Source: Vulcanimicrobiota bacterium
GTDB taxonomy: Bacteria > Vulcanimicrobiota > Vulcanimicrobiia > Vulcanimicrobiales > Vulcanimicrobiaceae
Direction of reading: 5' to 3'
DNA length: 64,000 nucleotides
NCBI GenBank assembly: GCA_003168375.1
Contig: PMSI01000001.1
Location: 868,001 to 932,000 of the forward strand
Positions 57,053-64,000 of this stretch are shown here, piece by piece. The notes under the pieces are model-generated. The model did no database searches. It was not told the DNA's origin and saw only the letters and a list, made by a program, of their open reading frames with translations. The position numbers and the translations under genes are program-made. Within the stretch, counting starts at the first letter, position 1; each line of letters starts with the position of its first letter.

Positions 57053-57999
57053 GCCGGGACCGGCGGCGTCTCGGGCAGGACCAGGTCGTAGCCCTCACGG
57101 CGGACGCGCGCGTCGACGGCGAACACGACGACGAACGCCGCCACGATCCCTTCGAGCAGGATCGTTCCGGCACCGAAGATCGCGAAATACAGCGCATCGA
57201 CGTGCGTCGCCGCCGAGACGACCGCGGCGACGCCGATCAGCGGTATGCTCCCCACTTGGCTCACCAGGAGCACGACCAGACCGCCGACCACGGTGCGGCG
57301 CTTCATCCCAGGCGCGAATGCTCGCCGCATGCCGATGCCGATCGCCTCGATCGGACTCGCCGTCTCGGTCACGATGGCGACGGCCGAGAGTTCGTACGCC
57401 ATGAGGACGAGGGAACCGATGACGGAGGCCAGTGCGAGGACGAACACCACCCCGATCACGCCGACGACGACGAGCGCAACCGTGGAGTGCAGCGCGGAGA
57501 GCGCGACGACCGCCAGCAGGACGAGCACGTAGACGATGAGGATCGGGATCGCCGCGAACCCGCCGAGCACCAAATACGTCAGCGCCACGAGGATCAGCGG
57601 GAACCACCGCCGCAGCCCGAAGCGGTACGCGTCGCCGATCGACGTTTCCACGCCCGCGTAGGCCCCGGCGAGCAGCGCGACCAGCGCCGCCCACATCACC
57701 GGCCGGACCAGCGCCGCTACCAGGAGCACGATGACGGTGAGCGGACCGGTGCGGTCGTCGCGCGTCATGGCGTCCGCCGCGGCACGCGACGCCGCCGGGT
57801 TTCCGGCCGCGCCCAAGACGCGCGCCATGTCGGCGAACACCTGCCCGGCGTGCGGCGCCGCGAGCGCTTGAAGCACGACGATCGGGACGCTCACCACGGC
57901 GAGGACGGCGACGATCGCGGCGAACCTTCGCACGAAGAGCGTAATCGCACGATCGAGCATCTCGCCCGCACCCAGCGGACGGAGTTCGGTGTTCTGCAC
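57049..57999 (-). CDS. Multipass membrane protein of unknown function (B)
   Basis: 316 residues, about six helices, same family as its neighbour: LRPLGAGEMLDRAITLFVRR at the start, and SPIEAIGIGMRRAFAPGMKR before the last helices. GTG 57999 is the only start that keeps the conserved lead; the upstream extension to 58230 overlaps the MOSC gene on the other strand and looks spurious. First gene of the minus-strand operon reaching down to DUF58; divergent from the MOSC gene by 42 bp. Confidence 0.72.
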   Translation of the reverse strand: MQNTELRPLGAGEMLDRAITLFVRRFAAIVAVLAVVSVPIVVLQALAAPHAGQVFADMARVLGAAGNPAASRAAADAMTRDDRTGPLTVIVLLVAALVRPVMWAALVALLAGAYAGVETSIGDAYRFGLRRWFPLILVALTYLVLGGFAAIPILIVYVLVLLAVVALSALHSTVALVVVGVIGVVFVLALASVIGSLVLMAYELSAVAIVTETASPIEAIGIGMRRAFAPGMKRRTVVGGLVVLLVSQVGSIPLIGVAAVVSAATHVDALYFAIFGAGTILLEGIVAAFVVVFAVDARVRREGYDLVLPETPPVPA

Positions 58000-58041
58000 G
58001 CCGCGGGAGCGTTCGCGTGCCCGCGCCACGAATCCCCGGCG

Positions 58042-58674
58042 ATGGACCTCGGCACGATCGCCGGACTGTGGCGCTACCCCGTGAAAAGCCTCAAGGCCGA
58101 ACCGCTGACGCACGCGAGGATTCTGGCCGACGGTCTCGAGGGCGACCGCACCGCGGCGCTGGTCGTCGAGACGCCGACGCACGCCCGCGCCGGAAAGCCC
58201 TATCGCGGCAAGGAGTCGGCGCAGCTTCATCTGACGAGCGATCCGGAGACGGCGGCGTCCTATGCCGTCGATGCCAAGGTGATGGTCACGCTGGACCGCG
58301 GGCAGCCGCGCTGGTTCGACGCCGGGCCGGTCTCGGTGCTCTTCGACCTCTGGGTTCGCGACGTGGAGGCGCTGGTCGGGGAGGCGCTGGACCCGCTCCG
58401 CTGGCGGCCGAACGTCTACGTCCGCGCGGCACCGGAGTTCACCCGGCGCGAACCCGCGCTGGTCGGCACAACGCTGCGCGCCGGCTCGGCCGTGCTGCGC
58501 GTCGTCGCGACGATCAGCCGCTGCGTGACGCCGACCTACGACGTCGGAACGGGCGAACCGCTCCCGCTCGTCCTGGAGGCGGTCGCGACGCAGCGCGGCA
58601 ACGTCGTCGGCGTCTACTGCGAGGTCGTCACGCCCGGCGAGATCGCGCTCGGCGACGCGCTGCGGGGGGACTGA
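58042..58674 (+). CDS. MOSC domain protein
   Basis: 210 residues. The N-terminal beta-barrel (GTIAGLWRYPVKSLKAEPLT) and MOSC core (WRPNVYVRAAPEFTRREPAL) with the conserved Cys in ISRCVTPTYDVGTGE place it with YcbX/YiiM-type MOSC proteins, which bind molybdenum cofactor and help detoxify N-hydroxylated compounds. It lacks the ferredoxin domain of YcbX. ATG 58042. The only other molybdenum hint in the window is the ModF-like protein at 8.8-10.2 kb. Confidence 0.83.
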   Translation: MDLGTIAGLWRYPVKSLKAEPLTHARILADGLEGDRTAALVVETPTHARAGKPYRGKESAQLHLTSDPETAASYAVDAKVMVTLDRGQPRWFDAGPVSVLFDLWVRDVEALVGEALDPLRWRPNVYVRAAPEFTRREPALVGTTLRAGSAVLRVVATISRCVTPTYDVGTGEPLPLVLEAVATQRGNVVGVYCEVVTPGEIALGDALRGD

Positions 58675-58678
58675 AGAA

Positions 58679-60463
58679 CTACGAAGAGCCCGCGCCGGGA
58701 AGCAGGGACGAGGCGTGGCTCTCGGCGACGAAGATCAGGGCGTCGAAGCGATCGCGCTCTTTGAGCGTGGCGAACAACGCGTTCTGGTTCGCCTCGTCGT
58801 ACAAGGCACCCGGCTCGCGGCTGAGCGTTCCGCCGTCGAGCCACGCCGCCACAGGATCGCCGGGGTGCAGCGCGCGCAGCGAGAGGTAGAGCTCCGGGCC
58901 GATGCCGTTCAGCACCGACTCCAGCGTCCCGGCCGGGGCCGGTGCGACCGTCTGGGAGCCTAAGCGGCCGCCGACCGCAGTGATCGTGCCGCGATCGAAC
59001 GCGAAACCGATGCGGACGTACGACGGCCCGAAATGCTGCCGCAGATGCTCGCCCATCGTCGCGAGCGCCGAGCCGCTGCTTTGCGATGCGATATGCCCGT
59101 TGTGTGCCCACAGCGCGAGCTTTGCCCCCGGGTACCGGGTCTCGGCGAGCCACGTGACGTTCTCCGCCATCGCGGCGTCGCGCGCGGCGAAGCCCCCGTT
59201 CTTGGAATCCGGGTTCAGCGTGATCGCGGCGAACTGCTCGACGACGCGCGCGTCGCGCGCCGTGTCGGCATCGGGGTGCAGCGGCGCGATGAGCCCGGCG
59301 ACCGCGGTGATGCTCGTGCTACAGGTACGCATCGCGTCGGCGGCCATCGCCCGCAGCGCGGTGTCGCCGAGCCGCAAACATGCGTAGCGAGCCTTTACCG
59401 CTTCCCCCGACGCGGCCGAACGTGCCGACGCAAAGCGCTCGACCGCGTCGGCGGCCGGCGCCGCGACCTGCGCGTCGAATCCGGCAAAGTGTAGCGTCTG
59501 GTGCTTGCCGGGTGCCGCGTTGTACGCTCGCATCCACTTCGCGAGCGCGAGCACTTCCTCGGTCTGCCAGGTCCAAAAGTACAAGCTGTGCAGCGCGTGC
59601 GCCGGATCGCCCTCGCCGGTCGTGACGTAGCGCTCCATCTCGCGCGCTTCCGGGAGGTTCGCCTCGAACGCGAACACCGTGACGCCGTGCCGTTCGACGA
59701 GGTCACGGAAGAGCCGGTGCTTCATGCGGAAGAACTCCGCCGTCCCATGGCTCGCTTCGCCGAGCCCGACGATGCGCGCGTTCGCGACATCGCGGTCGAA
59801 CGCGGCGAGGTCGTCGAGCGGCGCCTCGGGGTCGGTGGTGCGCAGCGCCACCGCGTCGCGCCGCAGCGCGGCGTCGACCGCCGTGCGCTGCGCCGGGTCG
59901 AGCGTGCCGGGCGGCTTCGCCCCCGCGGCGGCGGCGGAGAGCGCCGCGCCGATGACCTGCAGGCGCGAATACGTCGACCACATCGTCCCGCTCCCGATCA
60001 GCAGATCGCCGAAGACCAGCCTCACCGCATCGCCGGGCACGTCCATCTCGATCTGCAAGGGGGTCCAGTCGTGGTCGCCGTGCAGCGCTCGATCGCCGCG
60101 GCCGATCTGGGCCGTCATGTTATCGAACCCGCCGATCGCCGAGCCGTCGATGCGCAGCCAGAGCGACGCCGATCCGGCGCCGGCCGTCTTCACCTCGCCG
60201 GCGAGCCGCACGCGCTTGCCGCGGTACGGGGTCGCGTCGAGCGACCATGCCGACGCGCCGAACTCGTCGGACGACGGCGCGAGCGCGGCGATCCGGAGTG
60301 AAGGCCCGCCGGAGCGCCGCTGCGCGGGATCGAGCGCGAACGCATACGAGCTCGGCCCGCCGCCGAACGTCACCCAGCGTGGAATCGCCGCCGCCTCGTC
60401 GGCACGCGCGCCGGTAGCCGACGCGAGCAGCAAGGCGAAAAAGAACGCGATCGTACGCCGCAT
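58679..60463 (-). CDS. Exported erythromycin-esterase family protein
   Basis: 594 residues. Signal peptide (RRTIAFFFALLLASATGARA), then a beta-sandwich N-terminal domain (about 30-180, carbohydrate-binding-like), then the Ere/EreA-type domain: RIVGLGEASHGTAEFFRMKH, VTVFAFEANLPEAREMERYV, KHQTLHFAGFDAQ, and ALWAHNGHIASQSSG with the second His. Family members hydrolyse macrolide lactones, but most chromosomal ones have unknown esters. ATG 60463 has GAGG about 6 nt upstream; GTG 60469 is an alternative. It follows recR on the same strand by 25 nt. Confidence 0.85.
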   Translation of the reverse strand: MRRTIAFFFALLLASATGARADEAAAIPRWVTFGGGPSSYAFALDPAQRRSGGPSLRIAALAPSSDEFGASAWSLDATPYRGKRVRLAGEVKTAGAGSASLWLRIDGSAIGGFDNMTAQIGRGDRALHGDHDWTPLQIEMDVPGDAVRLVFGDLLIGSGTMWSTYSRLQVIGAALSAAAAGAKPPGTLDPAQRTAVDAALRRDAVALRTTDPEAPLDDLAAFDRDVANARIVGLGEASHGTAEFFRMKHRLFRDLVERHGVTVFAFEANLPEAREMERYVTTGEGDPAHALHSLYFWTWQTEEVLALAKWMRAYNAAPGKHQTLHFAGFDAQVAAPAADAVERFASARSAASGEAVKARYACLRLGDTALRAMAADAMRTCSTSITAVAGLIAPLHPDADTARDARVVEQFAAITLNPDSKNGGFAARDAAMAENVTWLAETRYPGAKLALWAHNGHIASQSSGSALATMGEHLRQHFGPSYVRIGFAFDRGTITAVGGRLGSQTVAPAPAGTLESVLNGIGPELYLSLRALHPGDPVAAWLDGGTLSREPGALYDEANQNALFATLKERDRFDALIFVAESHASSLLPGAGSS

Positions 60464-60488
60464 CAACACCTCGATGAGTGGCAGGAGA

Positions 60489-61091
60489 TCACAGCGTGCG
60501 GCGCCCTTCGATCGCGCGCGCCAGCGTGTTCTCGTCGGCGTAGTCGAGGTCGCCGCCGATCGGCAGCCCGTACGCGAGCCGGGTCACGTTGACGCCGCTC
60601 GGCGCGAGCAGCCGCGAGAGGTAGAGCGCGGTCGCCTCGCCCTCGGCGTTCGGGTTCGTCGCGACGATGATCTCGGTGGGCGATTCGGCCGAGACGCGAT
60701 CGACCAGCTCGCGCACGCGCAGTTGTGAGGGCCCGATCCCGTCCATCGGCGATATCAGGCCGCCGAGCACGTGATAGCGCCCGTCGTACGCGGAGGTGCG
60801 CTCGATCGCGAAGACGTCTTTCGCTTCCGCGACGACGCAGATCATCGCCGCGTTCCGGCGCACGTCGGAACAGGTCGTGCACGGATCGTCTTCGGTGATC
60901 GCAAAACAGCGCGAGCACAAGCGCACGCGCTCCTTGAGCGCGACGATCGCGTCCGCGAGAGCGTCGGCATCGGCGCGCGGCCGGTTGAGGAGGTGGAACA
61001 CGAGGCGCGCGGCGGTCTTCGGCCCGATCGTCGGGAGCTTGCTGAACTCGTTGATCAGCGCCTGGACGGGCGCGGCAAGAGCTGAGGAAAT
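60489..61091 (-). CDS. recR: Recombination mediator RecR (probable ATT start)
   Basis: 200 residues when read from ATT 61091, exactly the RecR norm. HhH region ALINEFSKLPTIGPKTAARL (about residues 11-30), zinc knuckle CSRCF ... CTTC, and Toprim motifs ICVVAEAKDVFAIE and NPNAEGEATALYL. RecR loads with RecF/RecO at ssDNA gaps. No ATG, GTG or TTG lies upstream of the HhH motif: the first, GTG 61001, would delete it. ATT 61091 has AGAGG with a 6-nt spacer and lies 9 nt after the ebfC stop codon, which is in frame. ATT is a known rare start (infC). Confidence 0.88.
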   Translation of the reverse strand: MSSALAAPVQALINEFSKLPTIGPKTAARLVFHLLNRPRADADALADAIVALKERVRLCSRCFAITEDDPCTTCSDVRRNAAMICVVAEAKDVFAIERTSAYDGRYHVLGGLISPMDGIGPSQLRVRELVDRVSAESPTEIIVATNPNAEGEATALYLSRLLAPSGVNVTRLAYGLPIGGDLDYADENTLARAIEGRRTL

Positions 61092-61100
61092 GGGGAGCCT

Positions 61101-61403
61101 CTACATTCCGGGGATCTTGAGGCCGCCGGTGACCGAACCCATTCGCTTGGCGGCGAACTCCTCGGCCTTGGCGCGCACGTCGTTGAACGCGGCGACGATC
61201 ACGTCCTCGAGCGTCTCGACGTCGTCGGGATCGACGACGGACCGGTCGAGCGCGATCTTCGTCACGCGAAAATCGCCCGTCATCGTGATCTTCACGGCGC
61301 CGCCCGCGGCGGCGCCTTCGACCGTCGTGCTCTGGATCTCGTCCTGGGCCTTCGCCATCTCTTGCTGCATCTTGCGCAGCTGGTTCATCATCTGGGGATT
61401 CAC
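61101..61403 (-). CDS. ebfC: YbaB/EbfC family nucleoid-associated protein
   Basis: 100 residues. MQQEMAKAQDEIQSTTVEG (about 12-30), VKITMTGDFRVTKIALD and ETLEDVIVAAFNDVRAKAEE are the family core. The dimeric DNA-binding protein is almost always encoded between dnaX and recR, as here. GTG 61403 has GAGG about 8 nt upstream. Confidence 0.93.
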   Translation of the reverse strand: MNPQMMNQLRKMQQEMAKAQDEIQSTTVEGAAAGGAVKITMTGDFRVTKIALDRSVVDPDDVETLEDVIVAAFNDVRAKAEEFAAKRMGSVTGGLKIPGM

Positions 61404-61419
61404 GATCGGTCCTCGTCTC

Positions 61420-63039
61420 TCAAGAGAGTTTTTCGAGCGCGTAACGCATCAAGTCGTCCTGGGCTTCGCCGTCGCCGCCCGCGACGCCGGTCTCGGGCGG
61501 CGTCGCCGCACCGACCGCGAGACGCACGTCGAGCCCGCGGCCGGTGACGTCGGCGATCGCCTTCTTCACCGTCGCGAGGTCTCGCTTGATCACCTCGTGC
61601 GCCATCGGATCGGGGACGCGCAGCGTCAGCACGTCGCCGTCGAGCGCCGCGACGGTCGCACGCGACAAGCCGGCGCGGAGCGAGCCCTTCTCGCCTTCGG
61701 CGCGGGTGCGGATGCTCTGCCAGAGCGTGCGCAGCTTTTGCAGCGTGAGGTCCATCGGCGCGACAGCCGCCTTCGGCGCCGGGCTCGGCTCGGCCGGCGG
61801 CTGCGCAGCGGGTTCCGCACGCGCTTCGGCACGCGGCGCTTCAGCACGCGGCGCTTCGGCGCGGGCTGGTGCCGGCGGCGTCTCCCGCCGCGGCGCCGGT
61901 GCGGCGCCGCCGGCGGTTTCGAGCGCGGCGACCCGCGCAGCGAGCGCGTCCAGGGTCGGGTCGTCACCCTGCAGCACGAAGCGCAGCACCGCGCTCTCGA
62001 GCTCGAGGCGCGCGTTGCCGGAGTTTCGCGCCGCGGCCAGCGCGTCGGCGAGCAGTCGCAGCGCGCGCACCAACCGTGCCTGCGGCGTCGCTGCCGCGCG
62101 CTCGCGAGCGGGCTGCGCGTCGTCCTCGGCGAGATCGCGCGAGAGGAGCTCCGGGTTCACGCGCGCGACGAGCAGGTGGCGGAACTCGGCGATCGTGCTG
62201 CGGATCAGCCCGGTCATGTCGGCGCCCGCATCCGAGCCTTCATCGACGATGCGCAGCGCCGCCGACGCGTCGCCGTCGAGCGTCGCGTCGCGCAGCGCGC
62301 GCGCGAAGGCCCGGCCGGTCTGCCCGAACGCCGCGTCGACCGTCGCCGCATCGACCGGACCGGAGGCGAACGCGGCAACCTGCTCGAGCATCGTCAGCGC
62401 ATCGCGCAATCCGCCGTCGGCGCGGTACGCGATCGCGCCGAGCGCGCCGTCGTCGATCACGATCCCCTCGGCGCCGGCGATCTCGCGCATCCGCGCGATC
62501 ATCACCGGGATCGCGATGCGGCGGAACGCGTAGCGCTGACAGCGCGAGAGGATCGTCGGCGGAAGTGATTCAGGCGCGGTCGTCGCCAACACGAACACCG
62601 CCCACTCCGGCGGTTCCTCGAGCGTCTTCAGAAACGCGTTCGCACCCTCTTTGGTGAGCATGTGCGCCTCATCGATGATGTACACTTTCTTGCGCATCGA
62701 CGACGGCGCGAACTTGACCGCGTCGCGCAGCGCGCGAATCTCATCGATGCCGCGGTTCGAGGCCGCGTCGATCTCGAGCACGTCGAGCGCCGTGCCTTCG
62801 AGGATCGCGACGCAGTTCTCGCACGTGTTGTCGGGGGTCGCGGTCGGGCCGTTCACGCACTCGATGCAGCGCGCGAGGATCTTGGCCGCCGACGTCTTGC
62901 CCGATCCTCGCGGCCCGGAGAACAGGTACGCGTGCGCGAGACGTCCGGTCTCGAGGGCCGTCGTCAGCGTCTTGACCACCGCGTCCTGACCGACCAACTC
63001 GGCGAACGTCCGTGGCCGCCAGGTTCGGTAGAGCGACAC
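61420..63039 (-). CDS. dnaX: DNA polymerase III subunit gamma/tau
   Basis: 539 residues. Walker [16 protein letters not shown] (about 43-57), zinc-knuckle region [19 protein letters not shown], Walker [15 protein letters not shown], and the SRC motif [11 protein letters not shown]. The C-terminal half includes a Pro/Ala linker with repeated [12 protein letters not shown] and a tau-like domain ([20 protein letters not shown]). It loads the beta clamp. GTG 63039 gives [18 protein letters not shown], the universal start; the frame upstream runs into the repeat array and is not conserved. First gene of dnaX-ebfC-recR. Confidence 0.93.
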   Translation of the reverse strand: MSLYRTWRPRTFAELVGQDAVVKTLTTALETGRLAHAYLFSGPRGSGKTSAAKILARCIECVNGPTATPDNTCENCVAILEGTALDVLEIDAASNRGIDEIRALRDAVKFAPSSMRKKVYIIDEAHMLTKEGANAFLKTLEEPPEWAVFVLATTAPESLPPTILSRCQRYAFRRIAIPVMIARMREIAGAEGIVIDDGALGAIAYRADGGLRDALTMLEQVAAFASGPVDAATVDAAFGQTGRAFARALRDATLDGDASAALRIVDEGSDAGADMTGLIRSTIAEFRHLLVARVNPELLSRDLAEDDAQPARERAAATPQARLVRALRLLADALAAARNSGNARLELESAVLRFVLQGDDPTLDALAARVAALETAGGAAPAPRRETPPAPARAEAPRAEAPRAEARAEPAAQPPAEPSPAPKAAVAPMDLTLQKLRTLWQSIRTRAEGEKGSLRAGLSRATVAALDGDVLTLRVPDPMAHEVIKRDLATVKKAIADVTGRGLDVRLAVGAATPPETGVAGGDGEAQDDLMRYALEKLS

Positions 63040-63066
63040 CAATCTGAGATTCGCCCGCCCCGTCAT

Positions 63067-63147
63067 CCTGAGCCTGTCGAAGGGCTGTCGAAGGGCGGCG
63101 AAGGGCTGTCGAAGGGAGGCGACGGACTGTCGAAAGGGCTGTCGAGG
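63067..63147 (-). repeat. Dispersed repeat copy 11 with a tandem array of partial units upstream of dnaX
   Basis: An exact core CCTGAGCCTGTCGAAGGG at 63067-63084 is followed by four or five truncated units (CTGTCGAAGGG, CGGCGAAGGG, CTGTCGAAGGG, GACGGACTGTCGAAAGGG, CTGTCGAGGG). It is the only array in the window and lies in the dnaX 5' region. Confidence 0.85.
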
Positions 63148-63252
63148 GTCGGTTCCGGCCGCCGCAGCGGCCGGCGAGAAACCGCTTACCGGTTCACGAC
63201 GTTTTAAGGAGGACCGGCTAGGGTACCCGGAAGGCACCGGCTTACCATGGTC

Positions 63253-63282
63253 GCAACGCCCGCTTTCCAAGCGAGGCGTTGC
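63253..63282. other. Long hairpin in the dnaX-recQ intergenic region
   Basis: GCAACGCC-CGCTT-TCC-AAGCG-A-GGCGTTGC: 13 base pairs with one bulged A and a three-base loop. No T run follows on either strand, so it is not a classical intrinsic terminator. It lies 38 nt before the recQ ATG and about 215 nt upstream of dnaX; a structured 5' leader is one possibility. Confidence 0.55.
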
Positions 63283-63319
63283 CTGTCATCCGCGGTCGGA
63301 CAGCAGCCGAAGAGGAACG

Positions 63320-64000
63320 ATGGAGACCATACTGGATCTGCGCGGGGCGTTGCGCGAGAAGTTCGGCTACGATCAGTTCAACCCGGGCCAAGAAGAAGTG
63401 ATCGACCGGGTCATGGAGGGTGAGGACGCCCTTGCGATCCTGGCGACCGGGGCGGGCAAGTCTCTCTGCTACCAGCTCCCGGCGCTGCTGATGGACGGGA
63501 CGACCATCGTTGTCTCGCCGCTGATCGCCCTGATGAAGGACCAGCTCGACATGCTCTCCGAGCGTGGCGTCACCGCGACGGCGGCGCTGAACTCGACGCT
63601 CTCCGAGGATCAGGAGTTGTCGGCGATGGCGCGCATCGCGTCGGGTCAGCTCAAGATCGTCTTCGTCACCCCGGAAAAGCTCGAGGACGACGCGTTCGTC
63701 GCGATCCTGCAGGCGCTCACGATCCCGCTGTTCGTCGTCGACGAAGCGCACTGCATCTCGCAGTGGGGGCACGACTTCCGCCCCGCCTACCTCAATCTCG
63801 GCAAGGTGATCCGCCAGCTGCGCAATCCGACGGTGCTCGCGCTCACCGCGACGGCTACACCCGCGGTGCGCGAGGACATCCTGATCCAGCTCGGGATCCC
63901 GCACGTCAAGCCGATCGTCAAGGGGTTCGACCGCCCCAACCTGCGTTATGTCGTGCGCCGCGCCGAGAGCGAAGCCGGAAAGCTCAAGATGCTCAAGGGA
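63320..64000 (+). CDS. recQ: ATP-dependent DNA helicase RecQ (5' part, runs off the window)
   Basis: 227 residues are visible from ATG 63320. Motif 0 and [21 protein letters not shown] and [18 protein letters not shown] (the usual TGxGKS is TGAGKS). Motif Ia [16 protein letters not shown], motif [22 protein letters not shown] (DEAH with the RecQ aromatic loop), motif [17 protein letters not shown], and [10 protein letters not shown]. It unwinds recombination and fork intermediates and belongs functionally with RecR. AGAGGA lies 4-5 nt upstream of the ATG. The helicase C-domain, RQC and HRDC are beyond the edge. Confidence 0.93.
   Translation, partial: METILDLRGALREKFGYDQFNPGQEEVIDRVMEGEDALAILATGAGKSLCYQLPALLMDGTTIVVSPLIALMKDQLDMLSERGVTATAALNSTLSEDQELSAMARIASGQLKIVFVTPEKLEDDAFVAILQALTIPLFVVDEAHCISQWGHDFRPAYLNLGKVIRQLRNPTVLALTATATPAVREDILIQLGIPHVKPIVKGFDRPNLRYVVRRAESEAGKLKMLKG

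Noticed and set aside
63067-63147. CRISPR array
   Set aside because: Units are truncated, irregular and directly abutting, with no unique spacers and no cas gene nearby.
63150-63319. SRP (4.5S) RNA gene next to dnaX
   Set aside because: ffs often lies beside dnaX, but the conserved GGAAGNAGC-type tetraloop region is not found on either strand; only a simple hairpin is present.

Overview
The window is a 64 kb stretch of very GC-rich, gene-dense bacterial chromosome. Most intergenic gaps are a few to about 100 bases; none exceeds 300 and the longest is about 280. No rRNA, tRNA, CRISPR array, integrase or transposase was recognised. The organism cannot be named securely. The mix of an ImuB/DnaE2 mutasome, a LexA box of Gram-positive/actinobacterial type, a TonB-C-like domain, MinCDE, and a short dispersed repeat (core CCCTTCGACARGCTCAGG) that is often translated inside genes would fit an uncultured lineage such as Vulcanimicrobiota/Eremiobacterota. 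That placement is inference.

Layout. 0-14 kb: imuB, an acetyltransferase, an aldo/keto reductase and a lipid-handling group (two diacylglycerol-kinase-like proteins, a PAP2 phosphatase, a YqeG-like HAD phosphatase, an alpha/beta hydrolase). PhzF, a ModF-like double ABC ATPase, an arginase-fold protein and pirin follow. 13.4-14.4 kb: a winged-helix/nucleotidyltransferase pair resembling a toxin-antitoxin module, with its own AT-rich promoter-operator. 14.5-18.3 kb: SOS-type dnaE2 behind a perfect 14-bp LexA palindrome, then a small zinc-ribbon protein. 18.3-22 kb: an exported class II aldolase homologue, a HAD hydrolase and a malonyl-CoA-synthetase-like enzyme. 21.9-26.4 kb: a complete branched-chain-amino-acid-type ABC transporter (SBP-LivH-LivM-LivG-LivF). 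26.4-30 kb: a YhaO/YhaN-like nuclease-ATPase pair. 30-32.6 kb: DJ-1/PfpI protein, peroxiredoxin, acyl-CoA dehydrogenase.

32.7-38.5 kb: ftsE-ftsX-M23 peptidase and two tandem S41 (Ctp) proteases, an envelope/division region. 39-47 kb, minus strand: RNase E/G with a long basic tail, a decayed MFS gene, and a minC-minD-minD-minE-rodA operon with two MinD paralogues. 47.4-58 kb: an M48 protease, a DUF697-like membrane protein, and a divergent RDD / SpoIIM / DUF58 / MoxR / DUF4350 / DUF4129 group with two multipass membrane proteins. 58-64 kb: MOSC protein, exported erythromycin-esterase-like protein, recR-ebfC-dnaX and the start of recQ.

Three themes recur. First, repair and replication genes are abundant (imuB, dnaE2, yhaO/yhaN-like, recR, dnaX, recQ). 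Second, cell-envelope and division genes are grouped (ftsEX-M23-S41; min-rodA). Third, at least four genes with unmistakable family N-termini have no ATG, GTG or TTG at the required position; each begins 9-39 nt after the stop codon of an upstream same-strand gene. This suggests coupled initiation at CTG/ATT-type codons, or local sequence error. The dispersed repeat occurs eleven or more times, nine of them translated inside conserved proteins.
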